Shown here: in pieces, positions 53,426 through 61,343 of the stretch | Position numbering within the stretch: position 1 is the stretch's first letter | Layout of the letters: each line of letters opens with the position of its first letter | NCBI RefSeq assembly: GCF_046719765.1 | Contig: NZ_JABEBY010000006.1 | Location: 62,001 to 126,000 of the forward strand | DNA length: 64,000 bases | Origin: Halonotius sp046719765 | GTDB lineage: Archaea > Halobacteriota > Halobacteria > Halobacteriales > Haloferacaceae | Direction of reading: 5' to 3' | The notes under the pieces: generated by a model | The model's database searches: none | The model's input: the letters and a program-made list of their open reading frames with translations, nothing else | What the model was told of the DNA's origin: nothing | Position numbers and translations under genes: made by a program

Positions 53426-54073
53426 TCAAGATTCGAACGCGAGCCCGTCGACAGCGGCCGCGAGATCGCTGGCGGTGATGTCGCCGTGTCGGAGGACCGC
53501 CGGCGTCGGGCCGGTGAGATCGACGATGGTACTCGATTGGGTCGTTCCTCGCGCCTCGCCGTCGAGGATGTAGTCGACGCAGTCGCCGACCTGCTCGATG
53601 GCGAGGTCGAGATCAACGAGTTGGCCGTCGGCCTCTCCCGTGAGATTCGCCGAGGTCATACACAGCGGCTGGTCGACCGCCGCCGAGAGCTCACGCCACG
53701 TTGGATTCCCCAGACAGCCCAGCGCGACCGTCTCGCCGCCGGCAACGACGCGGTCGGGGACGGCGTCGGTCTTCGACAGAACGATATTGAGCGGCCCGGG
53801 CCAGAAGGCGTCGACGAGGTCGTCGACAACATCGGGCTGGTCGGCTGTTGCCCACGCCCGCCAGTCGGCTGGCTCGCGGATGAACAGCGTCAACGGGTCG
53901 GTCGGCGCGCGGTTTTTGATCCGGAAGGCGCGCTCGATAGCCGCCTCGTTCCACGGATCGAGCGTGAGCGCGAGGTTGGTGTCACTGGGCGCGACGATCA
54001 CGCCGCCGTCAAGAATGCAGTCGGCCGCGGTGGCGATTCCCGCCGCAGTCGGTTCGAGCCGTGTTGCGGTCAT
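53426..54073 (-). CDS. YrdC/Sua5-type protein, probable threonylcarbamoyl-AMP synthase family
   Basis: The 215-aa protein has the YrdC fold: GGVIVAPSDTNLALTLDPWN (nucleotide pocket), FRIKNRAPTDPLTLFI with the KxR motif, FWPGPLNIVL, and the CMTSANLTGEAD SxN motif. These make the threonylcarbamoyl-AMP used for t6A in tRNA. The usual PTDTVYGL is replaced by PSDTNLALTLDPW, so this looks like a divergent haloarchaeal subfamily, perhaps not the main TsaC. ATG 54073 is chosen over 54124 because the extra residues are unrelated to the fold. Confidence 0.78.
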   Translation of the reverse strand: MTATRLEPTAAGIATAADCILDGGVIVAPSDTNLALTLDPWNEAAIERAFRIKNRAPTDPLTLFIREPADWRAWATADQPDVVDDLVDAFWPGPLNIVLSKTDAVPDRVVAGGETVALGCLGNPTWRELSAAVDQPLCMTSANLTGEADGQLVDLDLAIEQVGDCVDYILDGEARGTTQSSTIVDLTGPTPAVLRHGDITASDLAAAVDGLAFES

Positions 54074-54136
54074 GGCTGGTCGTGCGTCCCGATCCTGTTT
54101 GGTGGTTGTGCTCGCGTTTCGCAACCCGATTGCGGT

Positions 54137-54586
54137 CTACTCCGCGTGCCGGACGATATGTACGTCGTACTCGGGGTCTTTCGACAGCGGGCTGCCGACG
54201 CTCGTCACCGGCGTCGAGATGCGGCCGGCGTTTTCGGTGCCGATAAAGACGATCGAGACATCCAGTTCGCCGGCGACACGGCGGACGGTGCGGGTGATAT
54301 CGTCGATGGCAGTTGCGGTCAGGGCATCGTTTTCGGTCGGGGTTTCACACCGGAACCGCGCCTCAGGGGCCAACTCGGCGACGCGCTGTTCGAAGTTCGC
54401 ACAGAGTTGGTCGATATCGAACGGCTCGCCGGCGTTGATCCAGCCGCGTTCGACCGCGAAGGAGCTGTCGTCGGGGACGACCGTCAGGACGACGACCGCC
54501 TCATCGCGGGTCTCGCCGAACTCGGTGGCGCGCCTGAGCGCGGTTGCTGCGAGGTCGGAGCCATCGAATGGAACGAGCAGTGTCAT
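54137..54586 (-). CDS. Universal stress protein (UspA family)
   Basis: The 149-aa single-domain protein begins MTLLVPFDGSDLAATALRRA, with the UspA beta1-alpha1 pattern. It has VVVLTVVPDDSSFAVERGWI and a C-terminal SIVFIGTENAGRISTPVTSV. The typical ATP-binding G-2x-G-9x-G(S/T) motif is only partly kept (GTENAGR...TPVTSVGSPLS), so ATP binding is uncertain. Haloarchaea carry many such genes, with diverse or unknown roles. It sits between the YrdC-like gene and crtB on the same strand. Confidence 0.85.
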   Translation of the reverse strand: MTLLVPFDGSDLAATALRRATEFGETRDEAVVVLTVVPDDSSFAVERGWINAGEPFDIDQLCANFEQRVAELAPEARFRCETPTENDALTATAIDDITRTVRRVAGELDVSIVFIGTENAGRISTPVTSVGSPLSKDPEYDVHIVRHAE

Positions 54587-54649
54587 AGCTCGCGGTTTCG
54601 CATGCAGTCGGTTATAGCTCGTGTTGATCCCCGGCGTGTGAGAATCGCC

Positions 54650-55603
54650 TTACCGAACCGGGAGTCGGTCGACGAGCTTCCCGCCGCGGGTGAACATCCC
54701 GCCGCCGCTGTCGCCGGTGACCGCCCAGAAGACGGCTTCGGGATCCTTGTTCCAGATCCACTGCCACCGCGTTTTCGCCAGCAGATAGAGCTTGCGGGCG
54801 GTGCCCAGCTGTGGCGTCGCCGACAACACGTCGTAGTCGCGCTTGCGGATCAGCCGATGGTGGTCGGCATACAGCACCGCCGCCAGCAACACCGCCAGCT
54901 GGCAGTCCTCGGGGAGGTATTTGATCCCCGCAACACCTTTCTCGTAGAGCTCTTCGGCGCGGTGGAGTTCGGTCTGCATGACCGCCGCGAAGTTTTCATC
55001 CATCTCGAAGTTCCGGATCTGCTCGTTGGTGACGCCGTGTTGGGCCAGCGTCGACTGGGGGAGGTAGATCCGGTCGCGCTCGACGATATCCTCTCGGACA
55101 TCCCGCAGAAAGTTGGTGAGTTGGAAGGCTTCGCCCAACGCTGTCGCATGCGGGAGGGCCTTCTCGGGGTCGTCGGGGTTCATCACGTCGGTCATCATCC
55201 GACCGACCGCCGAGGCTGAGCCGTCCATGTAGGCCTCCAACTCGTCGTAGGTGGCGTACTCGTCGGTATCGATATCCGACACCATCGCATCGATGAAGAC
55301 CTCGATGTCCTCGTCAGTGAGGTCGTACTCCTCGCGGAGTTCCGAAAAGGCCGCGAGGACGGGGTCATCAGTCGCCTGCTCGCCGAGGGCGGCCGCCCGA
55401 ATCGCTTCGAGTTCGGCGCGCTGCTCGGCGGGGGCGACCCCGTCGGCGTCGTCGACGACCTCGTCGGCAACGCGGAAGAAGGCATACAGGACGTAGGTCG
55501 CCTCGCGGACGCGCTCGGGCAGCAGCCGGGTCGCGAGGTGGAAGGTCTTGCCAGTCTGCTGTTGGATGGATTTGCTCCGGGCGATTTGGTCGTCGTCTAC
55601 CAT
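54650..55603 (-). CDS. crtB: Phytoene synthase
   Basis: The 317-aa squalene/phytoene synthase joins two geranylgeranyl diphosphates. The first Asp-rich motif is in LYAFFRVADEVVDDADG (about residues 40-56) and the second in LTNFLRDVREDIVERDRIYL (about 158-177). YMDGSASAVGRMMTDV is also family-typical. ATG 55603 is preferred; the longer frame from 55696 adds Pro-rich residues across the presumed promoter. It supplies phytoene for the bacterioruberin genes just upstream on the same strand. Confidence 0.93.
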   Translation of the reverse strand: MVDDDQIARSKSIQQQTGKTFHLATRLLPERVREATYVLYAFFRVADEVVDDADGVAPAEQRAELEAIRAAALGEQATDDPVLAAFSELREEYDLTDEDIEVFIDAMVSDIDTDEYATYDELEAYMDGSASAVGRMMTDVMNPDDPEKALPHATALGEAFQLTNFLRDVREDIVERDRIYLPQSTLAQHGVTNEQIRNFEMDENFAAVMQTELHRAEELYEKGVAGIKYLPEDCQLAVLLAAVLYADHHRLIRKRDYDVLSATPQLGTARKLYLLAKTRWQWIWNKDPEAVFWAVTGDSGGGMFTRGGKLVDRLPVR

Positions 55604-55773
55604 GTCAATGTAGGGGGTAGTCGGGGGCCAGTCGTCGGTCTCGTCGGCCGGTTCCGGCGGCACGGCACATATCGGCAGTAGGGCCGCAAGCGACATAACA
55701 GTTCGTGAACCGCCCCCGTTTTGTGCCGTTTGTCAGCCGCCTGTGGCAGGTGGTCGCAGACGAGCGACAGCAC

Positions 55774-55902
55774 CTAGTAGAACGTATCCGCACAGTCGTA
55801 GACGACGCCGTGGGTCGGGCAGATGTACTTACAGTGGCGGTGGTGCATCGACTCGCCGCAGAGCGGACAGGGCCGGCCGGGCGGCGTCTCGCTGTCGGCC
55901 AT
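55774..55902 (-). CDS. 42-aa zinc-finger protein (HVO_2523-like)
   Basis: The tiny gene encodes MADSETPPGRPCPLCGESMH, then HRHCKYICPTHGVVYDCADT and FY. The four cysteines in CPLC and CKYIC could bind zinc, with His as extra ligands. I recognise it as the haloarchaeal small zinc-finger family called HVO_2523-like (name from memory), which sits near phytoene synthase in related genomes. It lies between cruF (50 bases upstream) and crtB on the same strand. Its role in carotenoid synthesis is unproven; a structural or regulatory part is possible. Confidence 0.8.
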   Translation of the reverse strand: MADSETPPGRPCPLCGESMHHRHCKYICPTHGVVYDCADTFY

Positions 55903-55952
55903 ACCGGTGCCAGGGCGGCCAGCCAATTAGGTTTCGCGGTCGCCACAACGAA

Positions 55953-56915
55953 TCAGGTCTCACGCTCGGCGACCCGCGGGAGATAGACGCCTGTCGAGGG
56001 CCGGAGCAACCCCACGTCGAACCGCTTGGCCCGCAGAATCCCGAGCCCAAAGACGGTAGCCACGACCACCGGCAGCCAGTTGCCGAACCACGCGTTGATC
56101 GCCCCCCAGAGGATGACGAAGCTCACCATGTCATCGAGCATGAAGTCACAGGCGTCGAGGCGGTCGAACAGCCCCGACTGGTCGAGCGCGAAATCGAGGA
56201 CGCCGACGGCGACCGTCGCGCTCACCACCCAGCCCGCGAAGTTCGACAGCGGCACGTCGTAGAAGACGCCGCCGGCGTCGTAGGCCCAGAACCCAAGCGA
56301 GACCGCGGCCGGATCGAGCACGAGATCCATCGTCACCACCGCCGGAATCACCACCGCCAGCCGCGCCAGCCGCGAGGCCGCCCGGTCGCCGAGCAACAGC
56401 AAACACAGCAGGTAGGCGTTCAACACGAGCGGGATGAAAAAGACAGGGAGTGCGGCGGGAACCCCGCTGACCATCGGCCCGAGGTCGATCCCGTACTCGA
56501 AGAAGCCGTACGGCCAGCCGGTCGTCACGCCGAGGTATTCGATCAGGTATGTGTAGGCCGTCAGCAGCCCCAGTCCGGTAACGCCCCGGCGGCCGAGCGT
56601 TGGGAGGACGCCGACGAGCATCGGCGCGGCCATCACGACCGTCCCGAAGACGATCAACGGCGGATTGAACCGCAGGAACGCGGGGATCACCGCCCAGCCT
56701 TCCGCGCTGCCGACGAGCATGAGCGCGCCGATCAGCGGGAAGAAGACCGCGATCGTGAATCGGTTCCCATCAACGAGGGCGTCAAGCCACGGTTCGACCT
56801 CGCGGCGGTTTTTCGGCACGCCGGCGACCGCGTCGGCAAGCCCCTCGGCTTCGGTGATCTGTGGTTGATCAGGGGGAGTCGATTCCGCTGCCGACGACTC
56901 CGCAACGTTGCTCAC
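55953..56915 (-). CDS. cruF: Bisanhydrobacterioruberin hydratase (CruF)
   Basis: The 320-aa membrane enzyme has about seven or eight hydrophobic segments after an acidic N-terminus. Landmarks are YLGVTTGWPYGFFEYG, MDLVLDPAAVSLGFWAYDAG, GVFYDVPLSNFAGW, and DACDFMLDDMVSFVILWG of the CruF/DUF422 family. It adds water to the terminal groups in the last step of bacterioruberin synthesis. The start is GTG at 56915 in a 4-base GTGA overlap with the lyeJ stop, which also excludes the long Arg-rich frame extending upstream. Order crtD-lyeJ-cruF equals that described in Haloarcula. Confidence 0.9.
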   Translation of the reverse strand: MSNVAESSAAESTPPDQPQITEAEGLADAVAGVPKNRREVEPWLDALVDGNRFTIAVFFPLIGALMLVGSAEGWAVIPAFLRFNPPLIVFGTVVMAAPMLVGVLPTLGRRGVTGLGLLTAYTYLIEYLGVTTGWPYGFFEYGIDLGPMVSGVPAALPVFFIPLVLNAYLLCLLLLGDRAASRLARLAVVIPAVVTMDLVLDPAAVSLGFWAYDAGGVFYDVPLSNFAGWVVSATVAVGVLDFALDQSGLFDRLDACDFMLDDMVSFVILWGAINAWFGNWLPVVVATVFGLGILRAKRFDVGLLRPSTGVYLPRVAERET

Positions 56916-57799
56916 GGCAGCACCTCCGTCGGCGGGACGATCCGCCACAGCAACCCGAGGGTGAACAGCGTCCCAACCGCGGTGTTGAGCGCGGGAAACC
57001 ACCAGTAGGCGCGGTCGACGGCGACCGAACTGGTCGCCACCCACGCGACAAAGACCGGGTAGACAGCCATGAGCGCGCCAAGCCGTGGATCGACGACCGC
57101 GAAGGCGACGGCGGCGGCCAGCCAGCAGACGGCGACGTAGCCGTAGGTACGTCGCTTCCCGAGCCACGTCGCAGTCGTTCGAATACCCGCCCGGCGGTCG
57201 GGTTCGATATCCGGAATTGCCGAAAAGGTGTGCATCCCCATCGTCCAGAGCCACGCGCCGACGACCGCCAGCGCGGGCGGCTGGGTTCCGGCGACGGCGG
57301 CGTAGGCGGCGATGCCGGGCAGGATGTAGAGGCCGTTGGAGAGTGAGTCGAGCAGCGGCGTCGTCTTGAATCGGGCTGGCGGCGCGCTGTACTCGACCGC
57401 AAGGAGGAGAAAGCCGCCGAGCCACGGCCACGCGGCTGCGGATGCGATGGCAAACAGCGGCACCGCCAGCAGCCCGCTGGCGACAACGCTGGCGACGACG
57501 GTGGGGCCGCCCTGCCAGCGCGCCTCGCGCTCGGTTTTCTTTGGGTTCTCGGTGTCAATCTCGGCGTCGAAGATGTCGTTGACGCCGTACAGCAGGACGT
57601 TTGCCGGCAACAGGAAGTAGCCGAACAAGGCGAAGCCGACGGGGAGAAAGAGGTCGGGCACCGTTTCGGCTGCGGCCGCGACGCCGACGACGACGGGGCC
57701 GGCGAGGTAAAACCAGAACCGTGGCCGCGAGAGGATCAGCAGGTAGCGCAGGCCATCGGTTGCCGTGCTGGTCGACTGATCGGTGCCCACGGCGGCCAT
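56912..57799 (-). CDS. lyeJ: Lycopene elongase/hydratase, UbiA prenyltransferase family
   Basis: The 295-aa membrane protein has the UbiA motif LLYGVNDIFDAEIDTENPKK (NDxxDxxxD, about residues 68-87) and a second Asp-rich region near SAIPDIEPDRRAG. About eight membrane helices are seen. In haloarchaea this enzyme adds C5 units to both ends of lycopene to make C50 bacterioruberin precursors. ATG 57799 gives a one-base TGATG junction with crtD, tight operon packing. Quinone-type UbiA activity is an alternative, but context strongly favours lycopene. Confidence 0.9.
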   Translation of the reverse strand: MAAVGTDQSTSTATDGLRYLLILSRPRFWFYLAGPVVVGVAAAAETVPDLFLPVGFALFGYFLLPANVLLYGVNDIFDAEIDTENPKKTEREARWQGGPTVVASVVASGLLAVPLFAIASAAAWPWLGGFLLLAVEYSAPPARFKTTPLLDSLSNGLYILPGIAAYAAVAGTQPPALAVVGAWLWTMGMHTFSAIPDIEPDRRAGIRTTATWLGKRRTYGYVAVCWLAAAVAFAVVDPRLGALMAVYPVFVAWVATSSVAVDRAYWWFPALNTAVGTLFTLGLLWRIVPPTEVLP

Positions 57800-59340
57800 C
57801 ACTCCTCGATCGCTTCGGCGGTGTGTTGGCCGCTGATCAGACACATCGGGACGCCGATCCCCGGCGTCGTATACGAGCCGGTGAAATACAGCCCATCGAC
57901 CTCCTCGGATTTGCGGTTCGGCCGAAGCAGGGCGGTCTGCTGGAGGGTGTGGGCCATCCCGAGGGCGGTGCCGTGCATCGAGTTGTAGCGGTCGCTGAAG
58001 TCGTTGACACAGAAGGATTTCTCGAAGACGATGCGGTCGCGGAGTTCGACGCCGGTGTTGTCGGCGATGTCGTCGAGGACGAGTTCGCGGAACTCCTCCC
58101 GAAGTTCGGGCGTGTCCTCAAGATTGGCGGCGATCGGGACGAGCGCAAAGAGATTGCTGTGGCCCTCCGGGGCGACAGTGTCGTCAGTTTTTGAGGGGAC
58201 ACAGAGGTAGTAGGCGGGGTCGTCGGGCCACTGTGGGTCGTCGAAGATGGTCTCAAAGTGGTCGTCCCAATCGGTCGGCAGAACGAGTGTGTGGTGTTCG
58301 AGTGGTTCCACGTCGCCCTCGACGCCGAGATAGAGGAGATAGGCGGAGGGTGCGTAGGTACGACTTTCCCAGTAGTCTTCGCTGTACTGCCGTTTTTCGG
58401 GCGGCAGGAGTTCCTGTTCGGTGTGGGCGTAGTCGGCGTTCGAGACGACGTAGTCGGCGAGGTATTCCTCGCCGTGTTCGGTTCTGACCGCAAAGCCGCC
58501 CTTGCGGCCGGCGATCTCATCGACCGGCTGGTCGGTGACGTACTCGACACCGAGTTCCTCCCCGAGGTCGACCATCGCATCGACCAGCGCGCGAAGCCCG
58601 CCCTCCGGATAGTAGACGCCCATATTGAAATCGACGTGGCTCATGAGGTTGTAGAGCGCGGGCGTGTTGCTGGGTGAGCCACCGAGGAAGACGAGGGTGT
58701 ACTGCATGATCTGCTGGAGCTTTGGGTGGTCGAAGTAGTCCGCAACGTGGCCCTGCATCTTGCCAAGCAGCGACAGGCCCCACGAGTAGCGGAACACGTC
58801 AGTATCGATGTAATCCCGCAGGCGGGGGCGATCCTCGTAGACGAAGTGTTCCATCCCGACGTTGTAGGTGTACTCGGATTTGTCGAGATACCGGTCTAAG
58901 GCGTCGCCCGCGCCGGGTTCGTACCTCTCAAAGATCTCCTTGTTCGTTTCGAGATCGGGCACCATATCGACCTGATCGCCATCCTTGAAGAAGATCCGGT
59001 AGTGGGGATCGAGTTGTGTGAGCTCGTAGTAGTCACTTGGCTGTTTGCCGAAGTGGCCGAAAAACCGCTCGAAGACATCGGGCATGAGATACCACGAGGG
59101 CCCCATATCGAAGGTGAACCCCTCCGCGTTGAGTTGGCTGGCGCGGCCGCCAACCTGTTCGTTCTTTTCGACGACGGTTACGTTCGCCCCGGCGTCGGCA
59201 AGATAACAGGCTGTCGACAGCCCGCCAAAGCCGCTGCCGACGATTACGATATCGTCGCCGTCAACTGGGATCTCGCCGTCGTAGCGGCCCTCATCGCCGC
59301 CGTGTGTCACTGCTGTGTCGTCGTCGGTGGCGGTCGCCAT
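57799..59340 (-). CDS. crtD: Carotenoid 3,4-desaturase (CrtI/CrtD family)
   Basis: The 513-aa FAD enzyme starts with an acidic tail of about 27 residues. The dinucleotide-binding motif DDIVIVGSGFGGLSTACYLA follows, then VVEKNEQVGGRASQLN (about residues 55-70), and it ends with GLYFTGSYTTPGIGVPMCLI, the phytoene desaturase signature. First in the cluster crtD-lyeJ-cruF-(zinc finger)-crtB, it is likely the desaturase acting after C5 addition, by analogy with Haloarcula japonica. The close relative CrtI (phytoene desaturase) cannot be fully excluded by motif alone. A GAGGT ribosome site lies just before the ATG. Confidence 0.88.
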   Translation of the reverse strand: MATATDDDTAVTHGGDEGRYDGEIPVDGDDIVIVGSGFGGLSTACYLADAGANVTVVEKNEQVGGRASQLNAEGFTFDMGPSWYLMPDVFERFFGHFGKQPSDYYELTQLDPHYRIFFKDGDQVDMVPDLETNKEIFERYEPGAGDALDRYLDKSEYTYNVGMEHFVYEDRPRLRDYIDTDVFRYSWGLSLLGKMQGHVADYFDHPKLQQIMQYTLVFLGGSPSNTPALYNLMSHVDFNMGVYYPEGGLRALVDAMVDLGEELGVEYVTDQPVDEIAGRKGGFAVRTEHGEEYLADYVVSNADYAHTEQELLPPEKRQYSEDYWESRTYAPSAYLLYLGVEGDVEPLEHHTLVLPTDWDDHFETIFDDPQWPDDPAYYLCVPSKTDDTVAPEGHSNLFALVPIAANLEDTPELREEFRELVLDDIADNTGVELRDRIVFEKSFCVNDFSDRYNSMHGTALGMAHTLQQTALLRPNRKSEEVDGLYFTGSYTTPGIGVPMCLISGQHTAEAIEE

Positions 59341-59428
59341 ACTACCTCTACAGAGGGTCGTCAGTCAAATAAAGGGACGGACTCGGCGGGCGCAGTAGTT
59401 TTAGCCGTGGCTTCGCCAAGGAGTATCC

Positions 59429-60001
59429 ATGCAGCCACGCGGCGTCTTCTGGTCGATCTATCGGGAGGCGCTACCGGTGTTGGCGATCGCGCTGCTCGGC
59501 GGGCTCTGTTCCGGCCTTGTGTTGTCGGGGCTGCTCGATAGCGTCGCCGACTTTCCAGGGTTGCTTGTGATGGTGCCGGTGTTTCTGGCCACCCGTGGCA
59601 ACGTGTATGGCTCGCTTGGCGGCCGGATCGCCACCGGGCTCCATCAGGGCCTCATTCAGCCCCGCTTCGCGTGGAACGACCGCCTGGTCAACGCGATCAT
59701 CGCCTCGGTTGCCAACGCTGTTGGCATCTCGATCGTCATCGGCTCGCTCTCGTGGGGTGTGTTGACCCTGCTTGGTCGGGAGCCGGCACCACTGGGCGTG
59801 CTCGTTGGGATCGTGCTCATCGCCAGCCTGTTGACCGCAGCTGTGATGATCGGCGGGCTGCTCACGCTGTTGTTTGCCGGCTACAAGGCCGGCCGCGATC
59901 CGGACAATCTTGTCGGCCCGATCGTGACGACGCTGGGCGATGTCTTCGGGATGGCGTTTCTGTTTCTCGCGGTGCTGATCGTCGAGGTGCTCGTCTCGTG
60001 A
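59429..60001 (+). CDS. MgtE-type divalent cation transporter, half protein 1
   Basis: The 190-aa protein corresponds to one MgtE membrane domain with about five helices, including LLVMVPVFLATRGNVYGSLG and GLHQGLIQP; the family motif region is P-(V/A)-F-L-A-T-R-G-N. The CBS and N domains of bacterial MgtE are absent. TTTTAG at about 59399-59404 lies about 27 bases before the ATG, a leaderless arrangement. It is followed after 31 bases by a second half protein; the pair probably forms one Mg2+ or related ion channel, like the two fused halves of eukaryotic SLC41. Confidence 0.85.
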   Translation: MQPRGVFWSIYREALPVLAIALLGGLCSGLVLSGLLDSVADFPGLLVMVPVFLATRGNVYGSLGGRIATGLHQGLIQPRFAWNDRLVNAIIASVANAVGISIVIGSLSWGVLTLLGREPAPLGVLVGIVLIASLLTAAVMIGGLLTLLFAGYKAGRDPDNLVGPIVTTLGDVFGMAFLFLAVLIVEVLVS

Positions 60002-60032
60002 ACCGCAGCCGTCGACAGGGAGGTGGTCGTCG

Positions 60033-60614
60033 GTGGGGCTGCTGACCGACGCCGATCTCGGCAGTTGGGGCGCTGGCCACATCGTCCGGACGATGTTCCC
60101 GCTGTTGGTCGTCCTCTCGGCGATCGTTCTCTGGGCCGGGATCACCCTGGAGGACGCCGGCGACCTGCTGGATCGCTACGGGCTGTTGGCGGTGATGGTG
60201 CCGGCGATGATCGGGATGGGCGGCAATCTCGGCTCGATCCTCAGCGCGCGGCTCTCGACGCGGCTCCATCTCGGCACGACGACGTTTGATCCGACCGACC
60301 GGCTGCTGTGGGCGAATGTGGCGGCGATCTTCGCGCTGGCGGCGACGATCTTTACCGCGCTGGCGGTCGCCGTCTGGCTGGTTGGCATGCTCGTCGGCAG
60401 CAGCTTGACGCTCGGGCAACTGCTGGGGATCTCGCTTGCCAGCGGGCTGTCGATCGCCGCTATCGCCGTCGTTGCCAGCGTTGTCGCCACCTACGGCTCC
60501 TACCGGCTCGGGATCGACCCCGACGACACCACGATCCCGATCGTCACCAACGTCGTCGACGTCTTCGGGATGCTCGTCTTCCTTGCCGTCTCGCGGTGGG
60601 TGCTGGTGGGCTAA
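60033..60614 (+). CDS. MgtE-type divalent cation transporter, half protein 2
   Basis: The 193-aa partner starts with GTG at 60033 and has GLLAVMVPAMIGMGGNLGSI, the MgtE-like P-A-x-x-G-x-G-G-N motif. STRLHLGTTTFDP and a C-terminal VTNVVDVFGMLVFLAVSRWV follow, with about five helices. Same size and topology as the previous gene; they likely make a heterodimer. A 23-base tandem repeat begins in its last codons and runs past the stop. Confidence 0.85.
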   Translation: MGLLTDADLGSWGAGHIVRTMFPLLVVLSAIVLWAGITLEDAGDLLDRYGLLAVMVPAMIGMGGNLGSILSARLSTRLHLGTTTFDPTDRLLWANVAAIFALAATIFTALAVAVWLVGMLVGSSLTLGQLLGISLASGLSIAAIAVVASVVATYGSYRLGIDPDDTTIPIVTNVVDVFGMLVFLAVSRWVLVG

Positions 60615-60668
60615 TTTTCCCGATGCTGGTGGGCTGATCTCCCCATGTTGGTGGGCTGATCACTCCAC
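60601..60668 (+). repeat. Three tandem copies of the 3' end of the MgtE half gene
   Basis: TGCTGGTGGGCTAATTTTCC at 60601 is followed by related units starting at 60624 and 60646 (periods 23 and 22). Each carries GGTGGGCTAA or GGTGGGCTGA, so each ends with an in-register stop codon like the real one. The last copy overlaps the 3' end of the convergent Lrp gene. Confidence 0.8.
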
Positions 60669-61121
60669 GTCGGTATCGAGTTCGAACTGTTCGTGCTCTG
60701 TGACCGCGTTGAGCACGACGCTCGTGTTTGATTCGTTGATGTCAACGTCGGCCAGCAGGGCCTTGATCTGCTCGTTCATCCCGTCGGTATCCTCAAACTT
60801 GCCGATGGCGATGATGTCGTAATCGCCGGTTGTCTCGTAGACGCTGATCATCTGTTTCTGTTCCCGGAGCCGATCGGTTAACGCCGCCATCGCACTCCCT
60901 TCGACCTTCAGCTGGATTACCGCCGTCACGTCGTAGCCGAGCTCGTTGTAGTCGATGATCGGGGTGTAGCCGTCGATGATCCCCTCGGCTTCAAGCGTCT
61001 CAAGATGGTTCGAGACGGTTGTCACCGAGACATCGAGTTCCTCTCCGAGACTCCGGAGGCTCGCCCGTCCGTCGCCGAGGAGTTCGTTGAGCAGCTCCCT
61101 GTCAAGATTGTCATACGTCAT
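60660..61121 (-). CDS. Lrp/AsnC family transcriptional regulator
   Basis: The 153-aa protein has an N-terminal helix-turn-helix (LDRELLNELLGDGRASLRSL, then ELDVSVTTVSNHLETLEAEG, about residues 5-45) and a C-terminal RAM effector domain (about 60-145; VTAVIQLKVEGSAMAALTDR, VYETTGDYDIIAIGKFEDTD). It should form octamers binding amino acids or other small molecules. ATG 61121 gives the usual MTYDNLDRELLNEL start. The divergent 198-base gap before the metalloprotease-like gene is very AT-rich and holds two GGTTTGA(C/T)C copies that could be its own sites. Confidence 0.9.
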   Translation of the reverse strand: MTYDNLDRELLNELLGDGRASLRSLGEELDVSVTTVSNHLETLEAEGIIDGYTPIIDYNELGYDVTAVIQLKVEGSAMAALTDRLREQKQMISVYETTGDYDIIAIGKFEDTDGMNEQIKALLADVDINESNTSVVLNAVTEHEQFELDTDVE

Positions 61122-61343
61122 CTTCGTTCGGTGATACTCTGCCAAAGTTAAAATACTGTGGTTTGACCATCATAAACGGCTTAAAACGGTTTGATCTTTA
61201 TCTATATAGGTTTAATAAAACTGATACAGACGTTTAAGGCCAGAATATCTAACATACGTTGGGTTTGTCACTGCCGATATTTGCTGTCCCTTCTCACCTG
61301 TCGTCGATTACGGTGGTCGGTCGTTGTGTGACCGGATGTTCAT

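Noticed and set aside
53357..55219. 620-codon plus-strand frame opposite the YrdC, Usp and crtB genes
   Set aside because: Three real genes with clear motifs lie on the other strand; the frame is an effect of high GC content.
55743..57008. 421-codon plus-strand frame opposite cruF and lyeJ
   Set aside because: Its product is almost entirely Arg, Gly, His and Pro; the minus strand has recognised carotenoid enzymes with overlapping starts and stops.
56916..57431. N-terminal extension of CruF upstream of GTG 56915
   Set aside because: The extra residues are Arg-rich and run antiparallel to nothing recognisable, while the same DNA encodes the well-conserved LyeJ C-terminus.
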